The notes beneath the pieces were generated by a model that worked only from the letters and a program-made list of their open reading frames with translations, ran no database searches and was not told the DNA's origin. From Triticum aestivum (lineage: Eukaryota > Streptophyta > Magnoliopsida > Poales > Poaceae): DNA of 64,000 nucleotides. Each line of letters starts with the position of its first letter. The first letter of the stretch is position 1. The stretch spans positions 237,862,397 through 237,926,396 of the forward strand of contig NC_057803.1 in NCBI RefSeq assembly GCF_018294505.1, given 5' to 3'. A program made the translations under genes and the position numbers. Below are positions 24,401-35,300 of the stretch, one piece after another.

Positions 24401-24619
24401 TTCAACCTACAAGGTTCTCGTAATGTTCCTTGTTCCTCTTTTCTAACGGAGTGTTTTCAACTTTGTTCATCTTTGTTGTATTCTTTCTTTCAAGTTCAAC
24501 CTCTCAAGGTTCTTTGGTTTCACTCATTTGTCAAAGAAGCAACTTAGTTTTACCTATTCTCTTCCTCCTCTGTTTGTCATCCCTAGATCTAGGGGCAAGA
24601 TCTCTTGTAAGTGGAGGAG

Positions 24620-25378
24620 TGTTATAACGACTCGAGACCGACGCTTCAGACGCCTTCTGTGTTTTTTGTTGTTGCCATGTGTTTTATTTGTTTGTTGCAT
24701 TTCATCATCGCATCATCTACATTGCATTGGCACTCTGTTGCGGTCATTGTTTTCAAAACTTGCATCCATTCGTAGTGGTCGCTTCTTCCTTGTCTCTGTT
24801 GACCACCTCTCAGATCAACTGGACCGCTCTTTTCTCTCCCTTCTCCGAGCCCATCAAACCCCTTTGTCTCCATGTCCTTTTGTCAAACCCCGCGTGCGCG
24901 TCCGGAACTTCCCCGAACCCGGCTGTCATTGCCGATGGGTCCGGATCATCTCCGAACATCCCTAAAGTATCTTTGGTTTCTTCTTTCAACCCCCTTAGCA
25001 TTTTCTTCTCGACCGCCCGATCTAAATCAGAGGGTCGAGATAACCCCTAACCTAACCACTCGCTATATATAATAGCCTAACCTGAGACCAAATCCCTAAT
25101 TTCTAGGGATCCTCCTAGCCACCGTCACACCTGTCCATTCCCTCCTTCCTCTGGATCTCACCCGCAGCGTCACCCACCTCCCTCATCTTCTTCACCGGAC
25201 CAACCAGCGCCTCCACTCAATCCTTGCCGCCTCCTGCCCGAGCGTTTCCTCCTCCCTTCCTCGCTCGAACCCAAAGGAGAGGAGCTCCTCGAGCCCCTCA
25301 ACTCCAGCGCTCAGCCTCGGCTGCAGCCGCCCCTGCCGGCGACTAGCACCACCATGGTCGTCCCCTCTCCTTCTCCTC
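24620..25378 (+). repeat. B 3' LTR, first part (before element C)
   Basis: It starts TGTTATAACGACTCGAGACC at 24620, a diverged copy of the B 5' LTR start, and stays alignable to 7862-8618. It ends at the TCCTC target site of C. It contains the TATA sequence at about 25063. The second part of this LTR is at 61538-64000. Confidence 0.85.
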
Positions 25379-28300
25379 TGTGACGCCCCCGATTCAATCG
25401 TACACTAATCATACACGCAAACGTGTACGATCAAGATCAGGGACTCACAGGAAGATATCACAACACAACTCTACAAATAAAATAGGTCATACAAGCATCA
25501 TATTACAAGCCAGGGGCCTCGAGGGCTCGAATACAAGGGCTCAATCATAGACGAGTCAGCAGAAGCAACAATATCTGAATACAGACATAAGTTAAACAAG
25601 TTTGCCTTAATAAGGCTAGCATAAACTGGGATACAAATCGAAAGAGGCGCAGGCCTCCAGCCTGGGATCCTCCTAAACTACTCCTGGTCGTCGTTAGCGG
25701 GCTGCACGTAGTAGTAGGCACCTCCCGAGTAGTAGCAGTCGTCATCGACAGTGGTGTCTGGCTCCTGGGCTCCATCGTCTGGTCGCAGCAATCGAGTATA
25801 GAAAGGGGGAAAAGGGGGAGCAAAGCAACTGTGAGTACTCATCCAAAGTACTCGCAAGCAAGAAGCTACACTACATATGTATGCATTGGTATCAAATGGA
25901 AAAAGGGGTAACATATGTGGACTGAACTGCAGAAAGCCGGAATAAGACGGTGGTAGCTAGTCCTATCGAAGACTACGCTTCTGGTAACCTCCATCTCGCG
26001 GCAGAAGAAGATAGTAGATGGTAAGTTCACCAAGTAGCATCGCATAGCATAATCCTACCCGGTGATCCTCCCCTCATCGCCCTGTTAGAGAGCGATCACC
26101 GGTTGTATATGTCACTTGGAAGGGTGTGTTTTATTAAGTATCTGGTTCTAGTTGTCATAAGGTCAAGGTACAACTCCAAGTCGTCCTGTTACCGAAGATC
26201 ACGGCTATTCGAATAGATTAACTTCCCTGCAGGGGTGCACAACATTTCCCACACGCTCGATCCCCTTTGTCTGGACACACTTGTCTAGGTCATGCCCGAC
26301 CTTAGATGATCAACACGTCGCAGCCCTACCTAGGCACAATAGAGAGGTCAGCACGCCGGTCTAAATCCTATGGCGCAGGGGTCTGGGCCCATCGCCCATT
26401 GCACACCTGAACGTTGCGTACGCGGCTAGTGAGCAGACCTAGCCTCCCTTATACAAGAGCGTTCCAGTCCAACCCGGCGCGCGCCGCTCAGTCGCTGACG
26501 TCACGAAGGCTTCGGCTGATACCACGATATCGAGTGCCCATAACTATTCCCGCGTAGTTGGTTAGTGCATATAGGCCAGTAGCCAGACTCAGATCAAATA
26601 CCTAGATCTCGTTAAGCGTGTTATTTTGAAGTAACCGTGAACACCGACCAGGGCCAGGCCCACCTCTCACCTAGGTGGTCTCCGCCTGCCCTGCCGCTCT
26701 GCCTTAAAGTAACAGTCGGGGGCTATCAGGAACCTAGGCCCACCACTACCTGGGTGGAACCACCTGCCCCTTCAGCCCCCAACATCAGAATCACTTGCAG
26801 GTACTCAACGAGTCGACCCGACTTTAATCACAACATGTATAGTATGTATATATAGTATAAACCCGTGATCAACACCCGAGTGATCACGGCCCAATAGTAT
26901 AGCATGGCAGACTGACAAGAATGTAGGGCCACTGATGATAATCTATCATCCTATACTAAGCATTTAGGATTGCAGGTAAGGTATCAACAGTTGTAGCAAA
27001 AATGACAGGCTATGCATCAGAATAGGATTAACGGAAAGCAGTAACATGCTACACTACTCTAATGCAAGCAGTATAGAGGAGAGTAGGCAATATCTAGTGA
27101 TCAAGGGGGGGGGCTTGCCTGGTTGCTCTGGCAAGAGAGAGAGGTCGTCAACACCATAGTCGTACTGGGTAGCAGCGGCGTCGGTCTCGGTGTCTAGCGA
27201 GAGAAGAGGGGGAAGAAACAATAAATATTAAGCAAACAGATGCATAGCGATGCATGACATGACAAGTAGCGGTGCTAGGGGTGCCCTAACGCGGTATGAG
27301 GTGGTACCGGAGAAGGGGGGAAACATCCGGGAAAATATCCCCGGGGTTTCGCGTTTTCGGACAGATGAACCGAAGGGGGAAAGTTGCATGTTCGCTATGC
27401 TAGGGATGCATGGCGGAAGAACGGGCTATGTATCCGGAATTGTCTCATAGTTCTAAGCAACTTTCATGTAGAAAGTTTTTCCATCCGAGCTACGTTTTAT
27501 TTAATATTGATTTTAAAAGATTTAAATCATTTTTAGGATTTATTTAATAAATTTAATTCAACATTATCCAGAACAGTGTTTGCTGACGTCAGCGTAATGT
27601 TAGCAGTCAACATTGATCGTTGACCTGGTCAACCTGACATGTGGGTCCAGTGGGACCCACCTGTCATACACTGTTTGGTTGATTAGGGTTTAGGTTAAAC
27701 TAATTACTGTTTAATTAAACTAACAAGTTAATTAGATTAATTAAATAGGATTAATTAACTTAATTAATTTAGTTAATTAAATTTATTATTATTATTTCCT
27801 TTCTTTTTTTAAACCGTTCTGGGCGTGGGCCCCGTTCGTCATAGGGCCAAAGGCCAAAGCGGGCGCTGGGCGTTAGCGGGCGTGACCCGAACTGGCGCAT
27901 GCCCAGGTGCAGGCGGAGCCAACAGGGACCGGAGCAGGGGGCGTTGGCCACGGCGAGGCCGGCCGGGAATTGCACCGGCGAGACGGCCGAGTGGCGGACA
28001 GCAGCAGAGGACAGGGGGGTTCGCGCGAGGGGTCGGCCGGGGAGCAACACAGCTGAAGGGGAAGACGAGTCGAGGCAGCATCAAGACGGCGCCGAGGGGT
28101 GGTGCGGGCGAGCGGCGGCGTGCACGCGGTCAGGGCGGCGTCGAGCAGCAGGTGGCGGCGGCGCGACGGGGCTGGGTGGTCGGGACCGTGGAGGACACTG
28201 GCGGCGGGCGGCGCGGCGCAGCGGAGTAGCAGCGCGCGCGGNNNNNNNNNNNNNNNNNNNNNNNNNNNNNNNNNNNNNNNNNNNNNNNNNNNNNNNNNNN

Positions 28301-29398
28301 NNNNNNNNNNNNNNNNNNNNNNNNNNNNNNNNNNNNNNNNNNNNNNNNNNNNNNNNNNNNNNNNNNNNNNNNNNNNNNNNNNNNNNNNNNNNNNNNNNNN
28401 NNNNNNNNNNNNNNNNNNNNNNNNNNNNNNNNNNNNNNNNNNNNNNNNNNNNNNNNNNNNNNNNNNNNNNNNNNNNNNNNNNNNNNNNNNNNNNNNNNNN
28501 NNNNNNNNNNNNNNNNNNNNNNNNNNNNNNNNNNNNNNNNNNNNNNNNNNNNNNNNNNNNNNNNNNNNNNNNNNNNNNNNNNNNNNNNNNNNNNNNNNNN
28601 NNNNNNNNNNNNNNNNNNNNNNNNNNNNNNNNNNNNNNNNNNNNNNNNNNNNNNNNNNNNNNNNNNNNNNNNNNNNNNNNNNNNNNNNNNNNNNNNNNNN
28701 NNNNNNNNNNNNNNNNNNNNNNNNNNNNNNNNNNNNNNNNNNNNNNNNNNNNNNNNNNNNNNNNNNNNNNNNNNNNNNNNNNNNNNNNNNNNNNNNNNNN
28801 NNNNNNNNNNNNNNNNNNNNNNNNNNNNNNNNNNNNNNGACGAGGTAGGCCAACGGGGAGGAGGAGGCGGTTCGGCGGGGAAGCTCCGGGCGCCGGCGTC
28901 GGCGTCGGGGGTGGAGGGGCGAGGGGGTCGGGCTCCTCCCAATCCAGATCCAATCGAGGGGGAGTGGGGGAGCGAGTGGGGCGATTAGATTAGGGTTTCG
29001 GGGGGCGAGAGGATAAGGGAGCGCCGGCTGGGCCGGCCGGCAGCTGAGCCGGTGGTCTGCTGGGCCTGAGCCCAGTGGGAGGGGGTTTCCTTCTCTCCTT
29101 TATTTTCTTTTAGTTTTAGTTTTAGTTTTTCTTTTTATTTATTTTCTTTTCTGTTTTAATTCATTTTAAAATACTTAGGTCTTTTATAAAAGCATGGATC
29201 CCACACCATAAATTCCTAGTCATTTAATTGCACACCTCGAACATTTTTGTTTTAAATTTTGAAAAACTTTTATTGTTGACATTATTTTGAATTTAAATTT
29301 TGAAAAGTTTTGATCCAACGCGATATTAACAATAGTAACCGGGGTGGCGTGGCACCGTTAACGTGGGATTACTGTAGCTTAATTACCCGGGCGTTACA
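25379..29398 (-). repeat. C LTR (3' LTR in the sense direction)
   Basis: The LTR runs from TGTGACGCC at 25379 to ...CGGGCGTTACA at 29398 and matches 49765-51690 plus 59418-61532. Most is non-coding. The GC-rich region 27820-29060 surrounds an assembly gap and is open in several frames. These frames recur in the other LTR and run through Ns, so they are not genes. 29098-29165 is a T-rich tract. Confidence 0.9.
28242..28838. other. Assembly gap (597 N) in the C left LTR
   Basis: A run of N lies between AGCGCGCGCGG and GACGAGGTAGGCC. The same interval in the right LTR (60351-60972) is about 622 bases and contains its own gap. The lost sequence is therefore GC-rich LTR leader, and about 240 bases of it can be seen in the right copy. 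Confidence 0.95.
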
Positions 29399-29411
29399 AA
29401 ACTCCTCCACT
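29399..29411 (-). other. Polypurine tract of C
   Basis: On the minus strand GTAGTGGAGGAGTTT directly precedes the LTR start TGTAACGCCC. This purine run is in the position of the plus-strand primer and resembles the AAGTGGAGGAG before the B 3' LTR. Confidence 0.7.
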
Positions 29412-29434
29412 ACAAGAAATCTCGTCCCGAGATT

Positions 29435-30470
29435 TTAGGAGGTAGAAGGGAACAGTGCTGGGTATTCATCACGCAGGCGGTCCTCACGTTCCCAAGTGGC
29501 TTCATCTTCAGAGTGATGCGACCACTGGACCTTGAGGAACTTGATCGCTTTCTGATGTGTGCGGCGTTCAGCTTGGTCGAGAATGCGGACCAGATGCTCT
29601 TTATAGGAGAAGTCTTGTTGCAATTCGAGCACTTCATGATCCACTGCCCGGATTGGATCCTTGAAGCAACGGCAGAGCTGTGACACATGGAACACATCGT
29701 GAACCTGAGAAAGATTTGACGGAAGCTCCAGTTGATATGCCACTTTCCACGCCTTTCGAGAATAGTGAAGGGACCAATATAGCGAGGAGCTAGCTTGCCC
29801 TTGACCCCGAAGCGGTGTTCATCCTTCATTGGTGTAACTCGGAGATAAGCCTTTTCGCCAGGTTGATAGACCATGTCTTTGTGATGACGGTCATACTGAC
29901 TTTTTTGACGTGACTGAGCAGTCTTGAGATTCTCGTGAATAATGCGGACTTGTTCTTCAGCCTGTTGGAACCAAAGAGTGGACGTTCCCTAGTTTCTGAC
30001 CAGTTCAGAGGGGTCCGACACTTTCGTCCATATAATACTTCAAAGGGGGACATCTTCAGACTAGCTTCATATCTATTATTATAAGAGAACTCGGCATATG
30101 GAAGAGATTCCTCCCATTTCTTGCCGAGGAAATTACACAAGCTCACAAGCTCGAAGCATGTCTTCGAGAACTTGGTTGACACGTTCAACTTGCCCTTGCG
30201 ACTGAGGATGAAACGCCGTACTGAACGACAGATGAGTTCCCATAGCTTCTTGGAAACTTGCCCAGAATCTTGAAGTGAACAAGTTGCATGGTCTGAACTG
30301 ATAACCAGTGGAATACCGTGAAGTGAAACAATTCTGGACATGTAGAGAGTTGCAAGCTGACTAGCAGTGATTGTTTCTTTGACCGCCAGAAAATGTGCAA
30401 CTTTAGAAAGCCGGTCAATGACGACAAGAATAGCATCATTACCTTTCTGCGATTTGGGAAATCCAGTGAT
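29435..30470 (-). pseudogene. C pol, 3' part: integrase core, C-terminal domain and chromodomain-like tail
   Basis: The minus strand resumes the C integrase right after the E insertion (TGFPKSQKGND, then VVIDRLSKVAHFL). At least two frameshifts follow: one near 30280, where the second catalytic Asp region should be, and one near 29840-29990. Later parts are readable: KKWEESLPYAEFSYNN, then KAYLRVTPMKDEHRFG and GKLAPRYIGPF. The last frame (29743-29435) ends with VRILDQAERRTHQKAIKFLK and EATWERED. That pattern fits the chromodomain-like module at the end of Tekay/Del-type chromovirus integrases. Such modules direct integration to marked chromatin in this family; here it is only a relic. Confidence 0.8.
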
Positions 30471-31849
30471 TGAAAGTGTGTTATATCGACTAGAGGGGGG
30501 GTGAATAGGCGATTTTTATGAAAGTCTTCAAAACGTGAGAGTTATGAAGACAAACAGCGAAGATTATGCCTATTACTATGCAGCGGAAGTTAGATTACAC
30601 TAGGCCAGCCATGGTCATGTATTCAATAGAGTGAAAGCACAATGACAAACAACTGTAGTGTAATAAGGATCAGGTAGGAAGAAGTTATGAAGCCAAACAG
30701 ATCATACATTCACGTTGTGAAGACAAAAGATAGAGCAGGTATGCAATGGCTTCACAATGAGTAACAGTAAGTAAAAGGAAGTGAAGATGAGACCAGTGAC
30801 TCGTTGAAGACAATGATGTGTTGGACCAGTTTCAGTTGCTATGACAACTGTACGTCTGGTTGGAGCGGCTAGGTATTTAAACCTTAGGACACACAGTCCC
30901 GGACACCCAGTCCTAAACACGCAGCTCAGGACACCAAGTCCTCACCGTATTCTCCTTGAGCTAAGGTCACTTAGTCCTCGCCCAATCACTCTGGTAAGTC
31001 TTCAAGGTAGACTCCCAAACCTTCACAGACTTCGTTCACTGGCAATCCACAATGTCTCTTGGATGCTCTGAACGTGACGCCTAACCGTCTGGAGGATTCA
31101 CAGTCCTCAAGTGTAATAAGTCTTCAGATCACACAGACAAGAAGACTTAAGTGATGCCCAATTTACTCTGGCTCTGGGTGGTTAGGGCTTTTCTCCTCAC
31201 TAGAAATTTTCTCTCAAAGGCTTCGAGGTGGGTTGCTCTCAAACGACAAAAGCCGTGCACTGAAATCTGAGCAGCCAACCGTTTATGGTTGTGGGGTGGG
31301 CTATTTATAGCCACTTGGCAACCCGACCTGATTTGTCCGAAATGACCCTGGGTCACTAAGGAACTGACACGTGTCTCAACGGTCAGATTTCGAACTCTCA
31401 TGGCAACTTTACTTGGGCTACAAGCAAAGCTGACTTGTCCGGCTCTGGACAAGATTCGCTCTCATTGTCTTCACTCGAAGACATAGGTTTTTGGTTTAGG
31501 CATCACTTCAGTCATTCTGACTGGTTCTCCTGGACCCCACTTAGCAGTATGGTGGTTCCTATGACTCAACACAAAAGAAAAAGAACTACGAAAGATCTAA
31601 GTCTTCGAGCTCCATATGCTTCATAACGTGTCTTCTTTTGTCATAGTCTTCAGAGTGAATATCTTCATGTACCACCTTTGTCTTCAATGTCTTCATACAT
31701 TTTTAGGGGTCATCTCTGGTAGTAAAACCGAATCAATGAGGGACTTCTACCTGTATTATCCTGCAATTCTCACAAACACATTAGTCCCTCAACTAGGTTT
31801 GTCGTCAATACTCCAAAACCAACTAGGGGTGGCACTAGATGCACTTACA
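30471..31849 (-). repeat. E LTR (3' LTR in the sense direction)
   Basis: It starts TGAAAGTGTG and ends GCACTTACA on the + strand and aligns along its full length with 43615-44991. Most differences are transitions. A minus-strand TATA box lies at 31302-31309. Small open frames (for example 30841-31071 and 31147-31452) recur in the other LTR and are not genes. Confidence 0.92.
31302..31309 (-). promoter_or_regulatory. Putative TATA box of E LTR
   Basis: The minus strand reads GGCTATAAATAGCCC. The other LTR has the identical sequence at about 44444-44452. The match to the plant TATA consensus is close. Confidence 0.6.
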
Positions 31850-32345
31850 ATCTCCCCCTTTTTGGTGATTGATGACAAACTAGTTGAAGTTTTCAACGGG
31901 GAATATAGTCTGTGAAATTGTAAAGGAATTGTCTTCATAAGTTGCAAGGGCTCCCCCTGAAGATGTGCATATAAGTTAATTTGCTTTTGGAATGCAAATG
32001 CACATGGCAGGTTGTACTTGTGGAGATCCACTTCAGCTTATGATGACAATCCACTATGCATGTGAAAGTATATGAAGATAATGACATGCATAATGGAAAA
32101 TGGACGTCTGCAGAATGAGATAAGTGCGGAATTTATCGTGGCACATGCGGAATTTATCTTCGCAAACAGAGTGGCAAACAAGTAGCAGACGACCATCGAG
32201 TTTTAGTGTTTACAACTCAAAGAACCAAATGAAGCAAAAACAAGAGTTGTAAACACGAAGCAAAATATAACAAAACATAAGGCACCCGCCCATATTGACC
32301 CGCTTGAAGACTATAAACAGCATATGCTTCTCCCCCTTTTGTCAG
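31850..32345 (-). other. Multiple polypurine tracts of E
   Basis: On the minus strand AAAAAGGGGGAGATT lies directly before the 3' LTR (31850-31863). Two more GGGGGAG tracts follow upstream at about 31949-31957 (CAGGGGGAGCC) and 32329-32341 (AAAAGGGGGAGAAGC). Repeated tracts of this type before the 3' LTR are a described Sirevirus signature. The rest of this 500-base stretch has no gene. Confidence 0.75.
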
Positions 32346-32379
32346 TAATGACCAAAAAGGTTTGAAGACATAGAGTTTT

Positions 32380-35300
32380 TTACGCGTTCCCAGGCGCAGC
32401 AGGGTCGGTGGAGTTGTTTGGCGGTGCAGAGCTTGGAGGTGCTGAAGCAGGTGGCGGTGATGTAGCATCGTCGTCTTCGTCAATGATTCTGGCAGTGATT
32501 GTGGCAGCAGATGAAGAAAACTCAGAGTCTTCAAGTGATGGTGTGTTGCGCATCACATCCCTTCTAGGAGGCGTGGTGTCAAACTTGAAGCGCTCTGTGA
32601 AGCCATCCTCTTCAAGTTCAGCTTCAGTGCATATCATTGAGAGCCCTTTCCATGTACGACTGCACGTCTCATGAGTGACAAAAGCATTCTTGGTGGCAAG
32701 ATTTCGAAGACGATTAACATCCACCAAGAGGCTTTTCATCTGACGCTTTAGCCAGTCGTGATGCCTATCTTGTTTTTGATGAAGGGCCACAAGAAGCTCT
32801 CGGTCAATGAGAACACGAGTGCGCTTCTTGGGTCTTGAAGCAGGTGCACTATCAGTGGCTTCAGTTGAAGCAGGGTGTGGCGCACGTGTAGTGCCAGCCA
32901 AAAAATACACCCTGGAGATGGCTTCAACACCTTCATCGTTCTGAGTGAAGCTCTGGTGTTCTGCATTCTGAAGACTCAACGGTTGCTTGGCAGGCTCAGG
33001 ATATATAGCTTCAGAGGAGGTGTCCACATCTGGCAAGAAGATCCGATGGTTTCGAGCTGAGGGCTGATACGAGATCGCAGAGTGCAGTTTGATCAGCCTC
33101 ATCACCCAAGGAGCATAGAACTTCAAACCAAATAAATCTGAGCCTGACGCTGCAAGTTGGCGTATGAAGAAATCCTGTGCGTTCAACCATTTTCCATGAA
33201 GGATACAGAATATCATAGTCTTCATTGCACCTTCGATCTTGGCATTTGGAGAGTGCCCTTTAATAGTCCAGAGAGTCCGCCGGATGATGTGATATATGGT
33301 CCTGGGCAGGAACTCAAAGTCTTCAACGAAGAACTCTGTTGGATAAGGAGCATTGTGGGGCAATGGCTTCATCATTGAGAGCATCTGACTCATATTTGGT
33401 TCAGGCCTCTGGAATATGCTCTCAATAGCTTCAGCATGTAGTTGACAGCCTTCCTCGTAGAATTCGCCAGGAGTGGGCAGGCCGGTGAGCTCAATGATAT
33501 CAAATGCATTGGCTTCATGATGGACATTGCCGGTCATCCACTCCAGGACCCAAGTCTTCGGATCTCTGTTGTATCCTTTAATGCGGAGGGTGGCATAAAA
33601 CTGAAGTAGAAGCTCTTCATTCCAGTGCTCTTCATCTGTGACAAACGGCAGCAGACCCACTTGCTTGAAGCAATCCAAGGCTTCCTCAAGACATGGCAGA
33701 CTAGCAATGGCTTCAACCTCAAGGCGCTTGTGCGGGAAGATGCGACCTTGGTTGTATAGGATGCTTGAGTAGTAGCTGCGTTGAGGATAGCTCCAGAACC
33801 TATCTGGTACAATCCTTTCCCTTGAATAGGGGTTCTTGGAGCTATTGAAAAATGTATTGTCTGCCTTGAAGCTATTTATGTCAAAGGAGCTAGGTGCTGA
33901 TGCAGGATCTGGGAACCTTGGAAGCCTTGGGACTGGCTTCTGGACATGAGGCCTGTGCTCAATATGATAATCGAATTGAGGACCTGCAGCAGACTCAGGA
34001 ACAGAAGTGTCTGGCTCAGTAGCTTTGCTGTCTGCTAAAGCATTTGGTGGGGCGGGCTCCACATTGGCTTCAGTGTTTGTGGTGGCAGCCTCAACATTTT
34101 CTTCCTCTGCTTGTGTAGTTGGAGGGACAACCTCAGGCACGTTCTCCTGGAGAACCGCATCTTGATGGAGCGGGGGAGTGGGTTCTGGTGGTGCTTCTTC
34201 ATTGTCTTCGGCTAATGCAGCCGGAATTTCTTCAGTATGGACTTGAGGCCGTGGACCTTTGCGAAGCCTACGGAACACAGACGACGCTTGTGGGGTCGGA
34301 GTGGGCTGGGCCTCAAAGTCTTCTTTCTCCTGAGGGCGATCCGCCCATGACTCATCTTGTGCCATTGGCGTCAGAGGACGACCAATACTGATGAGTTCGC
34401 TTGTTTCAAGCTGAGGAAGGGCTGCATCATCTTGTACATTGTCTTGGTGACCAATGTCTTCAGCAGCTATGGGGTCGGCTGCTGGAATATCTTCAGCTTC
34501 AGGAGCCTCTGTGGGAGCAGGCTCATGAATTGTCAGTCGTCTTTCTGCATTGGGGTGAATGACAGAGAGGGGTTCAACCATCAAGGGCTCTGTGGGAGCA
34601 GCCCGAGCTTTCTTGATCTTGCGCTTCTTCTTGGTTGGGTCAGAAGGGGAGGCTGTAGAGTGTTTCCTCTTTCTAGCTTCAGCCTCTGCATTCCGTGTCT
34701 TCTTGAGCTCAAAAGCGGTTGACCGGCTCTTTGGCTTCGAGCCAGTCGTGGCGGTGGGGAAGACAATCGGAACAGCTTCTTGCCTTGGTGCCTCTGGTTC
34801 ATTCACAGCAGGCTTCTTCTTCTTCTTTGCGGCCATCTTGGGGTCGATGCCAGGACGCCCAAGTGCCTTGCGCTTCTCGGCCTCATTGTAGGCCTGCACA
34901 CATCGTTCTGCCAGAGACTTCATCCGCTCACGTGAGCCCTGAGCTTCAGCATGCTTCTTCAGAAAATTTTCCTTGAGCTCATGCAGCATGGTTTTGAAGC
35001 TCTTCACTTCCTGCACGCTGAGCCTGGCCATGTGCTTCTTGAACTGAGCCTTTTCATGATCAATTTTCTGCTTTAGCTCAACAATGCGCTGAGCAATGGC
35101 CAATTCTGAAGCAATTGCGCCTTGGAAGGCGACGCTGAGGCCAACGGGCAGCTGCAGATCTTCGAAGCTGATGTATGGTGAGGCAAACCATTCATCGATG
35201 AAGTTGTGGATGATGGCGACATCAAAGAGAGGCAAATTGTTGAAGATTTCAGCTTCTTCTTTGCTTTTGATAAGCTGCTCTAGAGCGTCATCTCCCAGAT

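Larger units (their letters stand above)
19782..24619 (+). other. Interior of B (contains solo LTR S); no recognisable coding capacity
   Basis: Apart from S (20006-21424) this is about 3.4 kb. It begins with a primer-binding site and ends with the purine-rich AAGTGGAGGAG before the 3' LTR. From about 21900 to 24600 it is pyrimidine-rich on the + strand and repeats a loose CCGGAGTGTT-type motif (for example near 22490, 22817, 23593, 24235, 24297 and 24445). Short open frames occur on both strands. Their composition follows the T/C bias and none shows gag or pol motifs. Confidence 0.7.

Noticed and set aside
27825..28993. ORFs of 249-364 codons across the N run
   Set aside because: Most of their length is translated N. 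The readable parts are GC-rich LTR sequence present in both C LTRs. The same applies to 59934-61128.
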